A stretch of DNA of 64,000 nt, from positions 62,001-126,000 of the forward strand of contig NZ_JADFTZ010000005.1 of the NCBI RefSeq assembly GCF_015223105.1, written 5' to 3'. The position numbers and the translations under genes are program-made. Of the stretch, positions 1 through 11,856 are shown one piece after another. The stretch comes from Flavobacterium proteolyticum (GTDB lineage: Bacteria; Bacteroidota; Bacteroidia; Flavobacteriales; Flavobacteriaceae). Positions within the stretch are counted from its first letter, which is position 1. Each line of letters begins with the position of its first letter. Under the pieces are notes generated by a model. It made no database searches. It had not been told where the DNA came from and saw only the letters and a list, made by a program, of their open reading frames with translations.

Positions 1-1955
1 TTGTTGATTCCAATTTCAGTTGGTGTTCTTCCTGGAGTTTGTTGTTCTGAGCGAGATAAAGTATATGAAATCCATCCGTTTAATCGCCCTTCATTTTTTT
101 TAATCATCATTTCTAGACCGTAGGAGCGCATTCTTCCGTTTAATAGAACTTGTTCTATTGCTTCGTTGGCAATTAAATCGGCACCATCAATATAATCGAT
201 TCGGTTTTGTACTTTTTTGTAGTAAGTTTCTAATTCTAAAGTGTAATCACCATCTTTAAAGTTTTTAAAATATCCTACAGCAACTTGGTCAGCTAGTTGA
301 GGTTTTATGTAATTATCGCTGGGTGTCCAAACATCTAATGGAGTAGGAGATGCGGTGTTAGAAACCAATTGCATGTATTGCACCATTCGGTTATAACCTG
401 CTTTTATGGATTGATCTTTATCAATTTCATAGGATACCGTAAAACGAGGTTCAAAGTTGGAATAATCTGCTATTTTTTCATTCGAACCAAAATACCTTGT
501 AGAAGTTGGAGTTGCTTTTTCGTAAATTTTCAACTCTTCATCATACAAAACGGGTTGATCGTTATCGTAATAGTTAATGGTGGAAGCTCCAACTCGGTAA
601 AAAGAACTAAAGCGAACTCCTGCCATAATAGCAAGTTTATCAGTTAAATTATATTCGAAATCGACATATAAAGCATTTTCAAAAGCATATTTTTTATCCA
701 ATTGACGGTAGTTAATTGAAGATTCTTCATTCAATGGTTTTATGGTGCCGGGATTGATATCAAATTTTGTGACATTAGCTCCAAAATTGAACTTTGTTTT
801 TTCAGTAGCGTAATATTTAAAATCATATTTCAAATTGTAGTTTTGAATTGTAGATTCCCAATTAAATCCTATGAAATCTAAATCTAATCCGTAAAAATAA
901 TTGCTGTAAATGAGCGATAAGTTAGAAAATAATTTATCGGAAAATAAGTGATTCCAACGCACATTAAGTGTCGAATTTCCGTAAATATTTCGGAAGGATT
1001 CATTTAAATTAAAGATATCGCGCCCGAAATAACCCGATAAATATAAGTTGTTATTTTCGTTAACTTTATAATTCAATTTAGTGTTCAAATCATAAAAGTA
1101 AGCGGAGTTTTTATTATCGGTTAATTTCAAGAATAAATGGGCATACGAACCTCTTCCTGCTATAAGAAAAGAGCCTTTGTCTTTTACAATTGGACCTTCA
1201 GCTAATAAGCGACTGGAAATTAATCCAATTCCACCATTCATACTGAATTTATTGCTATTTCCGTCTTTTTGATACACATCTAAAACCGAAGAGGCTCTTC
1301 CTCCAAAACGGGCTGGAATTCCTCCTTTATATAGTTTTAAATCTTTAATAGCATCTGCATTAAAAACTGAAAATAAACCAAATACATGTGATGTGTTATA
1401 AAGCGTAGCTTCATCTAAAAGCACTAAATTTTGATCGGCTCCACCACCACGAACATTAAAACCTGATTGTCCTTCTCCAGCGTTTGTAACACCTGGTAAA
1501 AACAAAAGCGATTTAATAATATCGACTTCACCCAATAAAACTGGCATTTGTTTTATTGTGCTAATAGCTAGTTTATTAACGCTCATTTCTGGTTTTTTGA
1601 TATTGGTTTTATAAGCGTTTTCTGTAATGACAACTTCTTTAAGTTCTTGCTTGCCTTCTTTTAGACTAAAGTTTTTCTTTACATTTTGATTGATTTCTAA
1701 TTTTTCAGAAAAGGTTTCAAATCCAATATAGCTAACTTGAATTGAATAATTCCCTTTTGGTAATGTAATAGAATAAAAGCCGTATTCATTAGTATAAGTA
1801 CCAATATTTAATTCGGAAATGTAAACGGAGACACCAATTAAAGTTTCGTTGTTATTAACATCTGAAACAACTCCACTTAGTGTTACTTTTTCTTGACCAA
1901 ATCCCAAAAGTGAAAAAAAGAATAAAATCCAATAAAGTTTTAATTGTAGCCTCAT
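1..1955 (-). CDS. TonB-dependent receptor, N-terminal part
   Basis: Outer-membrane TonB-gated transporter cut by the window start; 651 codons are visible and no stop is reached. It starts at the ATG at 1955 with a short signal peptide ending LGFGQ. Next come a CarboxypepD_reg-like beta-sandwich (about residues 24-95), a plug domain (about 110-215, with the NVRGGGADQNLVLLDEA stretch) and the first half of a beta-barrel rich in alternating aromatic strands. The substrate cannot be read from the sequence. It is divergent from the secreted protein at 2077, with 121 bases between starts. I see no SusD partner, which would lie outside the window if present. Confidence 0.9.
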   Translation of the reverse strand, partial: MRLQLKLYWILFFFSLLGFGQEKVTLSGVVSDVNNNETLIGVSVYISELNIGTYTNEYGFYSITLPKGNYSIQVSYIGFETFSEKLEINQNVKKNFSLKEGKQELKEVVITENAYKTNIKKPEMSVNKLAISTIKQMPVLLGEVDIIKSLLFLPGVTNAGEGQSGFNVRGGGADQNLVLLDEATLYNTSHVFGLFSVFNADAIKDLKLYKGGIPARFGGRASSVLDVYQKDGNSNKFSMNGGIGLISSRLLAEGPIVKDKGSFLIAGRGSYAHLFLKLTDNKNSAYFYDLNTKLNYKVNENNNLYLSGYFGRDIFNLNESFRNIYGNSTLNVRWNHLFSDKLFSNLSLIYSNYFYGLDLDFIGFNWESTIQNYNLKYDFKYYATEKTKFNFGANVTKFDINPGTIKPLNEESSINYRQLDKKYAFENALYVDFEYNLTDKLAIMAGVRFSSFYRVGASTINYYDNDQPVLYDEELKIYEKATPTSTRYFGSNEKIADYSNFEPRFTVSYEIDKDQSIKAGYNRMVQYMQLVSNTASPTPLDVWTPSDNYIKPQLADQVAVGYFKNFKDGDYTLELETYYKKVQNRIDYIDGADLIANEAIEQVLLNGRMRSYGLEMMIKKNEGRLNGWISYTLSRSEQQTPGRTPTEIGIN

Positions 1956-2076
1956 TTTGGTATAAATTTTGTACAACAAATTTCACAAAAAAAATATGCA
2001 ATAATTTAAAACAAATGTTAATTTGTAAACAAAAATCAATTATTGTTATAAATTTACCACTTTCAATGCAGTTCAA

Positions 2077-2739
2077 ATGAAAACCAAATTATTTGTTTTA
2101 CTTTTTCTATTTCAATTTGTGTCGGTTTTGGCTCAAAAAGATTCTCCTTTTAAAACTTCAAAGCTGAAGTTAAATTGGGACGAACCAGCAAAAGTGGATA
2201 CCGAATCAAATACCACAACGTTACCCTATAAAAGTATTTTTGATAAAGAAGATAGCTACTTAAAGCGTTATTCAATATTGAATCAGAAAAAAGGAGAAGA
2301 AAGTGTCATGGTTCAAAAAAGTGAATTTAAGAATCCAGGAGATGAAGTAAAGGATAAATTAAATAAAGAAACGCAACAAGGAAGTTGGGAAAATGTTTTC
2401 TTTGGAAAGTTTAAAGTCAATACACATGTCATAAAAATCAAGACAAGAGATCATATGGATCCTGATGGAGATAAGGTTAGAATTCTTTTAAATGAAGTTA
2501 CAGCTTTTAATGTTATTTATTTAGATTCTGATTTTAAAACGAGTTTGATTGAATTAAGAGAAGGAGATAATAATATTGATATTGTGGCGCTAAATCAAGG
2601 ATTGGCAGGTCCTAACACAGCTACATTCGCCATTTATGATGAAAATGATAATTTAATAACTACAAATGATTGGAATTTGAATACTGGAGTAGCAGCTAAA
2701 TTTGTTATTGAATATGTCAAGCCAATAGAAAAGAAATAA
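2077..2739 (+). CDS. secreted protein of unknown function
   Basis: A 220-aa protein with a clear signal peptide (MKTKLFVLLFLFQFVSVLAQ) and no membrane segment after it. The mature part is charged. The second half (about residues 120-210) reads like a small beta-sandwich with the phrase KIKTRDHMDPDGDKVRILLNE, which resembles the variable carbohydrate- or calcium-binding sandwich domains of secreted Bacteroidetes proteins. I do not recognise a named family. It is divergent from the TonB-dependent receptor and ends in a bidirectional terminator shared with icd. Probable location is the periplasm or cell surface. Confidence 0.75.
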   Translation: MKTKLFVLLFLFQFVSVLAQKDSPFKTSKLKLNWDEPAKVDTESNTTTLPYKSIFDKEDSYLKRYSILNQKKGEESVMVQKSEFKNPGDEVKDKLNKETQQGSWENVFFGKFKVNTHVIKIKTRDHMDPDGDKVRILLNEVTAFNVIYLDSDFKTSLIELREGDNNIDIVALNQGLAGPNTATFAIYDENDNLITTNDWNLNTGVAAKFVIEYVKPIEKK

Positions 2740-2740
2740 A

Positions 2741-2771
2741 AAAAGCGACTTAAATTTTAAGTCGCTTTTTT
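2741..2771. terminator. bidirectional terminator, 2077 gene / icd
   Basis: Stem GCGACTT/AAGTCGC (2745-2751 with 2759-2765), flanked by A and T runs on both sides, between two convergent genes. Confidence 0.85.
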
Positions 2772-2788
2772 TATTGAGTTTAAAAATC

Positions 2789-5148
<2,360 letters not shown>

Positions 5149-5167
5149 ATACTTGAGAAAGTAAAAA

Positions 5168-5524
5168 TTAGTTTTTGTATCTTCTTTCTTTGATTTTTGC
5201 TTTTTTACCAGTAAGATCTCTAAAGTAGAAGATACGAGCTCTACGTACTTTACCTCTTTGGTTCACTTCAATTTTTTGTAAAGCTGGCATGTTAACTGGG
5301 AAGATACGCTCAACACCAACAGCACCAGACATTTTACGAATTGTAAAAGTTTCAGTAGCTCCAGCTCCTCTTCTTTGTATTACAACTCCTTTGAAGAACT
5401 GAGTTCTAGTTTTTTCACCCTCTTTAATTTCGTAGTACACAGTGATAGTATCACCAGCACCAAACTCAGGGAAATCATTTTTCGCAACTAATTCGTTATT
5501 TACGAAATCAACTAAATTTGACAT
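5168..5524 (-). CDS. rplS: 50S ribosomal protein L19
   Basis: Large-subunit ribosomal protein of 118 aa, the usual size. Typical L19 stretches are visible: FPEFGAGDTITVYYEIKEG, then KGVVIQRRGAGATETFTIRK, and the basic C-terminal KAKIKERRYK. The start is set at MSNLVDFVNNE (ATG at 5524). The frame is open 13 codons further, but that part lacks L19 similarity and falls in the leader. A -7 box at 5603-5596 predicts a leader of about 65-70 nt, long for this window and possibly regulatory. It follows trmD, as in the rpsP-rimM-trmD-rplS cluster of many bacteria, but has its own promoter. Confidence 0.95.
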   Translation of the reverse strand: MSNLVDFVNNELVAKNDFPEFGAGDTITVYYEIKEGEKTRTQFFKGVVIQRRGAGATETFTIRKMSGAVGVERIFPVNMPALQKIEVNQRGKVRRARIFYFRDLTGKKAKIKERRYKN

Positions 5525-5595
5525 AGTTTTAATTATAAATGTTTGATTCAAAGCAACATACACGTCTATCGCCAGAGGTTGGTTTAAAGTGGGTG

Positions 5596-5603
5596 CAAAT
5601 TTA
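5596..5603 (-). promoter_or_regulatory. -7 box of rplS
   Basis: TAAATTTG on the minus strand. It lies just downstream (in transcript sense) of the heptamer array and 71 bases before the rplS start codon. Confidence 0.5.
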
Positions 5604-5614
5604 TGAAATAATTT

Positions 5615-5642
5615 TAATAATTAACAATTAATAATTGATAAT
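5615..5642 (-). repeat. heptamer array after trmD
   Basis: Four contiguous 7-base units on the plus strand, including TAATAAT, TAACAAT and TGATAAT, all in register. It begins 19 bases past the trmD stop codon and ends upstream of the rplS promoter. Confidence 0.8.
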
Positions 5643-5661
5643 TTTCTTTCAAATGCCAATT

Positions 5662-6339
5662 TTACTCTTCCAACAAATCTGGTCGTCTGTTTTTAGTATG
5701 TTCATACGCCATTTCTTCACGCCATTTTTCTATTTTTCCAAAGTTACCACTCAATAATACTTCAGGAACTTTTAATCCTTTATATTCGGCAGGACGTGTG
5801 TAAATAGGAGGTGATAACAAATTGTCTTGAAAACTATCCGTTAAAGCAGAAGTTTCATCACTCAAAACACCTGGAATCAATCGGATTATGGCATCGCAAA
5901 AAACGATTGCTCCAATTTCGCCACCGCTTAATACATAATCACCAATCGAAATTTCTCGTGTAATGTGCATATCACGAACGCGTTGGTCAACACCTTTATA
6001 ATGCCCACATAAAATCATAATGTTTTCGTACATCGAAATGGAATTGGCCATTTTTTGATTTAGCGTTTCACCATCAGGCGTCATGTAAATGATTTCGTCG
6101 TACGTTCTTTCGCTTTTTAGTTTCGAAATGCAATCGTCGATAGGTTGTACCATCATTACCATACCAGCACCGCCTCCAAACTGATAATCGTCTACACTTC
6201 TTTGTTTATTCGTAGTGTAATCTCTAAGGTTGTGAAAATGGACTTCGACCAATCCTTTCTGAATGGCGCGTTTCATGATGGAAGCCTCAAATGGACTTCG
6301 CATTAATTCGGGTAAAACGGTAATAATATCAATTCGCAT
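5662..6339 (-). CDS. trmD: tRNA (guanine-37-N1)-methyltransferase
   Basis: Methylates G37 next to the anticodon of tRNAs reading CNN/UNN-type codons, preventing +1 frameshifting. At 225 aa it is full length and shows the SPOUT trefoil-knot signatures: FGGGAGMVM near residue 60, [12 protein letters not shown] near 115 and [12 protein letters not shown] near 135. The start codon lies only 4 bases after a TATCTTTG -7 box, so the transcript is probably leaderless. The heptamer array follows the stop, then rplS. Confidence 0.96.
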   Translation of the reverse strand: MRIDIITVLPELMRSPFEASIMKRAIQKGLVEVHFHNLRDYTTNKQRSVDDYQFGGGAGMVMMVQPIDDCISKLKSERTYDEIIYMTPDGETLNQKMANSISMYENIMILCGHYKGVDQRVRDMHITREISIGDYVLSGGEIGAIVFCDAIIRLIPGVLSDETSALTDSFQDNLLSPPIYTRPAEYKGLKVPEVLLSGNFGKIEKWREEMAYEHTKNRRPDLLEE

Positions 6340-6343
6340 GCTG

Positions 6344-6351
6344 CAAAGATA
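6344..6351 (-). promoter_or_regulatory. -7 box of trmD, 4 bases from ATG
   Basis: TATCTTTG on the minus strand, separated from the ATG at 6339 by cagc. This spacing puts the expected transcription start at the start codon. No clear -33 TTG is visible. Confidence 0.6.
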
Positions 6352-6356
6352 GTAGA

Positions 6357-7154
6357 TTATTTTTTAGTTGCCGATAGCGAATACACCATCGGAATTTTGT
6401 TTTCTAAATGTTTGATTCGGAATTTATTCGGTTCAAATTCTTCGGTTTGATTGAAACAATTGTAAGGAGAATAATCGAATTCGTTAAAACAATTAATTTC
6501 TAATCTGTTTGAAATCAATGCATTTAAGACTTCTGAAATTGGATGATTCCAAGTAATGGTTTGTGCGGCAATTTCAGCATATCTGTCAGCATATGTGCCT
6601 GATTCGTCTTCAACTATAGGTTCAATGTTGAAATAATTGTAAAAAACTTCTTTGAAATCATTGTCAAACATCCAAACCACAGGATGAAATTCGGCAAAGA
6701 CAAATTTTCCATTTGGTTTTAAGAAATGCGAAACTATTTTTGCCCATTTATCTAAATCGGGAAACCAACCAATTGTGCCATAAGTGGAGAAAACAATATC
6801 GAATTTTTCGTCCAAATGATTCGGTAAGTCATAAATATCACAACAAATAAAAGTCGTATCTAAGCCTAATTTTTCATTGATTTCTTTCGCTTTTTCAATT
6901 GCCTTGTCGGATAAATCGATTCCAGTTGCTTTAGCTCCCATTCTTGCTAAAGTCATGGTGTCTTGACCAAAATGACATTGTAAATGCAAAACTCTTTTTC
7001 CAGAAACATCGCCAAGTAAATCCAATTCAATCGAATTTAATGTAGATTTTCCTTTCAGAAAACCTTCCATGTCATAAAAATCCGAGTTCACGTGAACTTC
7101 TACTTTGTTGTTCCAAGTTTGTTTATTGATATTTAAGTAATCATTAGCTTCCAT
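6357..7154 (-). CDS. class I SAM-dependent methyltransferase
   Basis: A 265-aa methyltransferase of the Rossmann type. Motif I is visible as [20 protein letters not shown] (about residues 56-75), followed by the acidic end of strand 2 in ATGIDLS and the central phrase [17 protein letters not shown]. It resembles the UbiE/type-11 methyltransferases that act on small molecules, but the substrate is not apparent. It ends 17 bases upstream of the trmD start and is divergent from the PPIase gene at 7229. Confidence 0.85.
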   Translation of the reverse strand: MEANDYLNINKQTWNNKVEVHVNSDFYDMEGFLKGKSTLNSIELDLLGDVSGKRVLHLQCHFGQDTMTLARMGAKATGIDLSDKAIEKAKEINEKLGLDTTFICCDIYDLPNHLDEKFDIVFSTYGTIGWFPDLDKWAKIVSHFLKPNGKFVFAEFHPVVWMFDNDFKEVFYNYFNIEPIVEDESGTYADRYAEIAAQTITWNHPISEVLNALISNRLEINCFNEFDYSPYNCFNQTEEFEPNKFRIKHLENKIPMVYSLSATKK

Positions 7155-7166
7155 TGTAATCGATAT

Positions 7167-7203
7167 TTGTTTATCAAAACTACCAATTAATTTTGTAATT
7201 TTG
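7167..7203 (+). promoter_or_regulatory. promoter of the dual PPIase gene
   Basis: TTG at 7167-7169, an 18-base spacer, then TAATTTTG at 7188-7195 followed directly by a second TAATTTTG at 7196-7203. The -7 box is thus tandemly duplicated, so two transcription starts 8 bases apart are possible. Confidence 0.6.
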
Positions 7204-7228
7204 CACTTTCAAATTTAAAAACAAAAGC

Positions 7229-8161
7229 ATGGAAAACGGAATATACGCTAAATTCAATACTTCAAAAGGTACTATTTTAGTAAAATTAACACACGATTTA
7301 ACACCAGGAACGGTTGGAAATTTCGTAGGATTAGCAGAAGGACAATTAGAAAATTCGGCTCGTCCAATGGGAAAACCATATTATGACGGATTAAAATTTC
7401 ACCGTGTAATTCCTGATTTTATGATACAAGGTGGATGTCCACAAGGGCAAGGAACAGGTGGTCCTGGTTACAACTTTGACGATGAGTTTCACCCAACTTT
7501 ACGTCACGATGGACCTGGAGTTTTATCGATGGCTAATGCTGGACCTGGTACAAATGGTTCTCAATTTTTCATTACACATATTGAAACTGCTTGGTTAGAC
7601 GGAAAACACACTGTTTTTGGTCACGTTGTTGAAGGACAAGATGTGGTAGATGCAATTGCTCAAGGTGATACAATTGATTCATTAGAAATTGTAAGAGTAG
7701 GAGATGAGGCTCAAAAATGGAATGCTGTTGAAGCTTTCAGAACATTTGAAGGTTCAAGAGAGAAAAGAATTGCTGAGCAAAAAAAAATGGCAGAGGAAGC
7801 TTTAGAAAAATTAGCCGCTGGTTTTCAAAAGACTGAAAGTGGTTTACGATACCAAATCATTCAAAAAGGAAGCGGAAAACAAGCTGAAAAAGGTAAAAAA
7901 GTATCAGTTCATTATCAAGGAGCATTGGAAAATGGACAAGTTTTTGATTCATCATACAAAAGAAAACAACCAATTGACTTCACTTTAGGTATTGGTCAAG
8001 TAATCGAAGGGTGGGACGAAGGTATTGCTTTATTAAAAGTGGGAGACAAAGCTCGTTTTGTAATTCCTTCTTATTTAGGATACGGTTCTAGAGGTGCTGG
8101 AGGTGTAATTCCACCAGATGCAACTTTGGTATTTGATGTAGAATTAATGGATGTGAAATAA
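7229..8161 (+). CDS. dual-family peptidyl-prolyl isomerase (cyclophilin-FKBP fusion)
   Basis: A 310-aa protein with two unrelated prolyl isomerase domains. Residues 1-165 are cyclophilin ([20 protein letters not shown] and the Trp in [13 protein letters not shown]). Residues 165-200 form a charged helical linker. Residues 200-310 are FKBP ([29 protein letters not shown]). There is no signal peptide, so it is probably cytoplasmic. Both active sites look intact. Cyclophilin-FKBP fusions (CFBP, dual-family immunophilins) have been described in Flavobacterium. It is a single-gene unit with a tandem -7 box and a downstream terminator. Confidence 0.95.
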   Translation: MENGIYAKFNTSKGTILVKLTHDLTPGTVGNFVGLAEGQLENSARPMGKPYYDGLKFHRVIPDFMIQGGCPQGQGTGGPGYNFDDEFHPTLRHDGPGVLSMANAGPGTNGSQFFITHIETAWLDGKHTVFGHVVEGQDVVDAIAQGDTIDSLEIVRVGDEAQKWNAVEAFRTFEGSREKRIAEQKKMAEEALEKLAAGFQKTESGLRYQIIQKGSGKQAEKGKKVSVHYQGALENGQVFDSSYKRKQPIDFTLGIGQVIEGWDEGIALLKVGDKARFVIPSYLGYGSRGAGGVIPPDATLVFDVELMDVK

Positions 8162-8162
8162 T

Positions 8163-8197
8163 AAAGTCCAAAGGAAAAAGTTTAAAGTAAAAAGTAT
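8163..8197 (+). repeat. heptamer array after the PPIase gene
   Basis: Five in-register units of the form AAAGnnn (for example AAAGTCC, AAAGTTT, AAAGTAA) starting one base after the stop codon and ending shortly before the terminator. Confidence 0.8.
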
Positions 8198-8205
8198 ATT
8201 AATAG

Positions 8206-8234
8206 AAATCCTGAGACTTTGTCTTGGGATTTTT
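8206..8234 (+). terminator. PPIase gene terminator
   Basis: 12-bp stem (AAATCCTGAGAC with GTCTTGGGATTT, two G-U pairs as RNA), TTT loop, then a T run. Confidence 0.8.
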
Positions 8235-8276
8235 ACTTTGGTATCATTTTTGTATTTTTACGTCCAATTCCAATCT

Positions 8277-8780
8277 ATGAAAACCAAATTATCTTTTTTC
8301 TTTCTACTATTCTCTTTGTTATCCTTTGGACAAGTGCCTCATTGTGGGTTTGATTTTACATCTTATTTAGTGGTAAAAGCCCATGAGGAAGGTAAATCAG
8401 ATAATATTCCCGATTTAAAAATTACGTTGGTCAACGAAAAAGGAGAAGAAGTCATCAACGAGAATAATAAATACAGTTGGAAATACGGTAATCAAGCTTT
8501 AGTTTTTACTCGAAATCATTTAATAAGTAAACCAAACGAACCCGAAAAATGGTTTTTCCCATATTCAGGTGATACGTATTTGCTTTCGGTAACCAACACA
8601 TTTCCAGCAGAAGAGTTTTATATCAAAATTCAAGATACTAAAGGAAAATACAAAGAGCAATTAGTGCAATTGCAAGCTTTCAATATGTACATTTTATGTT
8701 CGAGTGAAAACGAACGCCAAGCCAGAACTTTCGGACCTAGAAGTAATAATCCGATTGAGGTGATTTTGGAGAGAAAGTGA
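8277..8780 (+). CDS. secreted protein of unknown function
   Basis: A 167-aa protein starting at MKTKLSFFFLL (ATG at 8277), which gives a clean signal peptide ending SLLSFGQ; an earlier in-frame start at 8238 would only add leader-like residues. The mature part starts PHCGFDFTSYLVVKAH and contains an Ig-like or carboxypeptidase-regulatory-like strand pattern (PDLKITLVNEKGEEV), then FYIKIQDTKGKYKEQ. No catalytic motif is seen. Its stop codon abuts the stop of the opposing gene with no base between them. Confidence 0.7.
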   Translation: MKTKLSFFFLLFSLLSFGQVPHCGFDFTSYLVVKAHEEGKSDNIPDLKITLVNEKGEEVINENNKYSWKYGNQALVFTRNHLISKPNEPEKWFFPYSGDTYLLSVTNTFPAEEFYIKIQDTKGKYKEQLVQLQAFNMYILCSSENERQARTFGPRSNNPIEVILERK

Positions 8781-9137
8781 TTAATTTTGAAAACTACATT
8801 CTAATTTTAAATCAAACTCTGAGACAAAAATCCTTTCTCGATTTTGTATATTTCTTGTTAGTGTGAATCCTAATTTATCACATATTTTGACCTGACTGAA
8901 TTGAGAATAAAATTCTTTATTATTCTCAACAATCATTGAAATTTCATTTTCAATGATTGGTCTCCATTTTTTTAAAAGTTGAAAACAATTGTCTTCATTC
9001 AATTTTGTTGAATTCGAAATAAAATTAATTGAAATAGGTTCACTTGAATAATTTGATGAGTAAAAATCTATTACTTCTAAATCTTTTGCATAACAAATTT
9101 CAAATTCACCTTCATGTGTAATTAGTCGCTTTTTCAT
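8781..9137 (-). CDS. hypothetical protein
   Basis: A 118-aa soluble protein starting at MKKRLITHEGEFEICYAKDLE. The frame stays open to 9212, which would add 25 very hydrophobic residues. I prefer the shorter start, because the added part looks like translated A+T-rich spacer, but a membrane-anchored form cannot be excluded. No recognised domain. It is convergent with the secreted protein at 8277 and shares no intergenic base with it. It lies upstream of nothing on its own strand, so it is probably monocistronic. Confidence 0.55.
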   Translation of the reverse strand: MKKRLITHEGEFEICYAKDLEVIDFYSSNYSSEPISINFISNSTKLNEDNCFQLLKKWRPIIENEISMIVENNKEFYSQFSQVKICDKLGFTLTRNIQNRERIFVSEFDLKLECSFQN

Positions 9138-9227
9138 AATTAAAATATTTTTATTCAAAATTAATCTAAATAAAAATAATAAAGAAATGATTAAATATAA
9201 AGTTATCGACATTTGATTGTCAGTAAT

Positions 9228-9782
9228 TTACTTCCATTTTATATTACACCCAATACTCGGTTTCTGTTCCAGATTAATTAATCGATTCATAACCACACCA
9301 TCAATAGCGCTTCGTAAATCAGAACCACTTAATGGAATTCCGTTTGCTGGTCGGCTGTCGTCTAATTGTCCTCTGTAAACCAATTTATTTTGATTGTCGA
9401 AAAGATAAAAATCAGGTGTACATGCGGCATCATAGGCTTTGGCTACTTCTTGTGTTTCATCATATAAATAAGGAAATTCAAACCCGTTTTCAAAAGCAAA
9501 TTCAGTCATTAACTCAGGAGCATCTTGAGGATATTTCACTACATCATTACTCGAAATCGCCACAAAACCAATTCCCTGCACGCGATAATCGTTCACCACA
9601 CGCATTACTTCTTCCATCACATGATGCACAAACGGACAATGATTGCAAATGAACATCACGACCGTTCCTTTTTCCCCTTTGCAATCAGCAAAAGTTTTAA
9701 AATCAGTAGCATTAGTATCTCTTAAATTGAAATCAGGAGCAATCGTGCCCAGTGGTAACATGTTAGAAGGAGTTTGAGCCAT
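9228..9782 (-). CDS. thioredoxin-fold (AhpC/TSA-like) protein
   Basis: A 184-aa thioredoxin-superfamily protein without signal peptide. The redox motif is CNHCPFVHHV near residues 46-55, a CxxC pair at the start of helix 1, and the cis-Pro loop region appears as YDAACTPDFYLFD. The C-terminal SIGCNIKWK adds another cysteine. This family is often annotated as thioredoxin family protein or redoxin; its partner is unknown. The divergent neighbour is pyrD, with two abutting heptamer arrays between them. Confidence 0.85.
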   Translation of the reverse strand: MAQTPSNMLPLGTIAPDFNLRDTNATDFKTFADCKGEKGTVVMFICNHCPFVHHVMEEVMRVVNDYRVQGIGFVAISSNDVVKYPQDAPELMTEFAFENGFEFPYLYDETQEVAKAYDAACTPDFYLFDNQNKLVYRGQLDDSRPANGIPLSGSDLRSAIDGVVMNRLINLEQKPSIGCNIKWK

Positions 9783-9787
9783 TTTGA

Positions 9788-9858
9788 AATCAGAATTTAG
9801 AGGTTAGAATTTAGAAATTAGAAGTTTAGTCTTTTCACTTTTTACTTTTTACTTCCCT
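9788..9858. repeat. two abutting heptamer arrays between divergent genes
   Basis: 9788-9829: five in-register units of the form nnTYAGA (ATTTAGA, GGTTAGA, AATTAGA) plus a sixth partial one. 9831-9858: units such as CTTTTCA, CTTTTTA and CTTCCCT. The second array is the reverse complement of the AAAGnnn type found at 8163. This is the only array not placed after a stop codon. Confidence 0.75.
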
Positions 9859-9926
9859 AATTATACGCACCAAATCTTTTATTGTTACAAAATGCGTCAA
9901 TACTTTTTTTTGGAATAGCATTTTCT

Positions 9927-9934
9927 TACTTTTG
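9927..9934 (+). promoter_or_regulatory. -7 box of pyrD
   Basis: TACTTTTG matching TAnnTTTG, 19 bases before the chosen pyrD start. It supports the start at 9954 over the in-frame one at 9882. Confidence 0.55.
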
Positions 9935-9953
9935 CAGAACAACACAACACACT

Positions 9954-10973
9954 ATGTACAAAATCTTCATTCGTCCGTTACTTTTCTGTTTTGATCCAGA
10001 AAAAGTGCATTATTTTACTTTTTCAGCTATTCGTTTTTTGAATAAAATCCCAGGTTTTTCAGGCTTATTTCAATCGCTTTACGAAGTAAAAGATGCTCGT
10101 TTAGAAAGAGAAGTTTTTGGAATTAAATTCAAAAATCCAGTGGGTTTAGCGGCAGGATTTGATAAAGATGCGAAATTATATCAAGAGTTATCAAATTTTG
10201 GTTTCGGATTTATTGAAATTGGAACCTTGACGCCTATTGGACAAGAAGGAAATCCTAAAAAACGTTTGTTTCGCTTAAAAGAAGATAATGCGATTATCAA
10301 CAGAATGGGGTTTAATAATGGTGGCGTTAAAGAAGCGGTGGAACGTTTGAAAAAAAATAAAGGCGTTTTAATCGGTGGAAACATAGGGAAAAATAAAGTC
10401 ACGCCAAACGAAGAAGCTGTAAAAGATTACGAAATCTGTTTTGAAGCTTTATTTCCGTATGTCGATTATTTTGTGGTGAATGTGAGTTCGCCAAACACGC
10501 CAAATCTACGAGAATTACAAGATAAAAAACCTTTAACGGAGTTATTACAAACCCTTCAAGATAAGAATAATACTAAACCAAAACAAAAGCCAATTTTACT
10601 AAAAATCGCTCCCGATTTAACCGATGAACAACTTTTAGATATTATTGATATCGTCAACGAAACCAAAATTGCAGGTGTAATTGCTACCAATACGACGATT
10701 TCTCGCGAAGGTTTACAATCAGAAAACAAATCAGAAATGGGCGGTTTATCTGGAAAACCATTAACGAAACGTTCTACAGAAGTGATTCGTTTTCTTTCAG
10801 AAAAAAGTAATAAGTCGTTCCCAATCATTGGAGTAGGAGGAATTCACACTGCGGAAGATGCCATTGAAAAATTGAATGCTGGTGCCAGTTTGGTACAACT
10901 TTATACTGGATTTATTTACGAAGGTCCGGCTTTAGTGAAAGCGATTAATAAAAAGATTTTGGAAAACAGCTAA
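9954..10973 (+). CDS. pyrD: dihydroorotate dehydrogenase (quinone), class 2
   Basis: Oxidises dihydroorotate to orotate in pyrimidine synthesis, passing electrons to menaquinone at the inner membrane face. It has 339 aa from [11 protein letters not shown], and the N-terminal amphipathic extension is characteristic of class 2. Motifs: [19 protein letters not shown] (FMN site), [11 protein letters not shown] (catalytic Ser), LLKIAPD, TNTT and IIGVGGI near the C-terminus. The earlier in-frame start at 9882 lies upstream of the -7 box. The HMG-CoA lyase gene begins 19 bases after the stop, with a promoter inside the pyrD end. Confidence 0.96.
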   Translation: MYKIFIRPLLFCFDPEKVHYFTFSAIRFLNKIPGFSGLFQSLYEVKDARLEREVFGIKFKNPVGLAAGFDKDAKLYQELSNFGFGFIEIGTLTPIGQEGNPKKRLFRLKEDNAIINRMGFNNGGVKEAVERLKKNKGVLIGGNIGKNKVTPNEEAVKDYEICFEALFPYVDYFVVNVSSPNTPNLRELQDKKPLTELLQTLQDKNNTKPKQKPILLKIAPDLTDEQLLDIIDIVNETKIAGVIATNTTISREGLQSENKSEMGGLSGKPLTKRSTEVIRFLSEKSNKSFPIIGVGGIHTAEDAIEKLNAGASLVQLYTGFIYEGPALVKAINKKILENS

Positions 10974-10987
10974 AATTTCTATCTTTG
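10959..10987 (+). promoter_or_regulatory. promoter of the HMG-CoA lyase gene, leaderless spacing
   Basis: TTG at 10959-10961, an 18-base spacer, then TATCTTTG at 10980-10987, 5 bases before the ATG at 10993. The -33 element lies within the last codons of pyrD. Confidence 0.65.
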
Positions 10988-10992
10988 AAGCT

Positions 10993-11856
10993 ATGAACGA
11001 AATCAAAATTATCGAGTGTCCGCGCGATGCCATGCAAGGCATTAAACCGTTTATTCCTACTGAAAAAAAGGTAAAATACATACAATCATTATTACGTGTA
11101 GGCTTTGATACTATTGATTTTGGAAGTTTTGTTTCGCCAAAAGCGATTCCGCAAATGCAAGATACGGTTGAGGTTCTAGCACAATTGGATTTATCAGCAA
11201 CGAATAGTAAATTATTAGCGATTATTGCCAATACACAAGGCGCTCAGAATGCTTCGGTTCATAAAGAAATTCAATATTTAGGTTTTCCATTTTCGATTTC
11301 GGAGAACTTTCAAATGCGAAATACGCACAAAACTATTGCGGAAAGTTTAGTGACATTACAAGAGATTTTAGAAATCGCAGATAAATCCAATAAAGAAGTC
11401 GTGACTTACATATCAATGGGATTTGGAAATCCGTATGGAGATCCTTGGAATATTGAAATTGTAGGCGAATGGACTGAAAAATTAGCGAATATGGGTGTGA
11501 AAATCCTATCGCTTTCGGATACCGTTGGAAGTTCCACTCCTGAAGTTATTGATTATTTGTTTTCCAATTTGATTCCGAAATATCCAAACATTGAATTTGG
11601 TGCGCATCTTCACACTACGCCAGACAAATGGTTTGAAAAAATTGATGCGGCTTACAATGCAGGTTGTCGTCGTTATGATGGCGCGATTCAAGGTTTTGGT
11701 GGTTGTCCTATGGCAAAAGATGATTTAACAGGAAACATGCCTACGGAGAAATTGTTGTCGTATTTCACTACGAAAAGAGAAAACACGAATACCAGTCCAA
11801 TGAGCTTTGAAAGTGCTTATAATGAAGCGACAAAGCTATTCGGAGAGTTTCATTAA
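10993..11856 (+). CDS. mvaB: hydroxymethylglutaryl-CoA lyase
   Basis: A 287-aa HMGL-like TIM-barrel enzyme that cleaves HMG-CoA to acetyl-CoA and acetoacetate in leucine degradation. Visible: IIECPRDAMQG at the N-terminus (the D/A metal-site segment), HLHTTPDKW (the metal-binding HxH) and the signature loop GFGGCPMAKDDLTGN with the catalytic Cys near residue 237. The stop codon overlaps that of the convergent ATPase gene by 4 bases (ttaa). The -7 box ends 5 bases before the ATG. Confidence 0.92.
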   Translation: MNEIKIIECPRDAMQGIKPFIPTEKKVKYIQSLLRVGFDTIDFGSFVSPKAIPQMQDTVEVLAQLDLSATNSKLLAIIANTQGAQNASVHKEIQYLGFPFSISENFQMRNTHKTIAESLVTLQEILEIADKSNKEVVTYISMGFGNPYGDPWNIEIVGEWTEKLANMGVKILSLSDTVGSSTPEVIDYLFSNLIPKYPNIEFGAHLHTTPDKWFEKIDAAYNAGCRRYDGAIQGFGGCPMAKDDLTGNMPTEKLLSYFTTKRENTNTSPMSFESAYNEATKLFGEFH

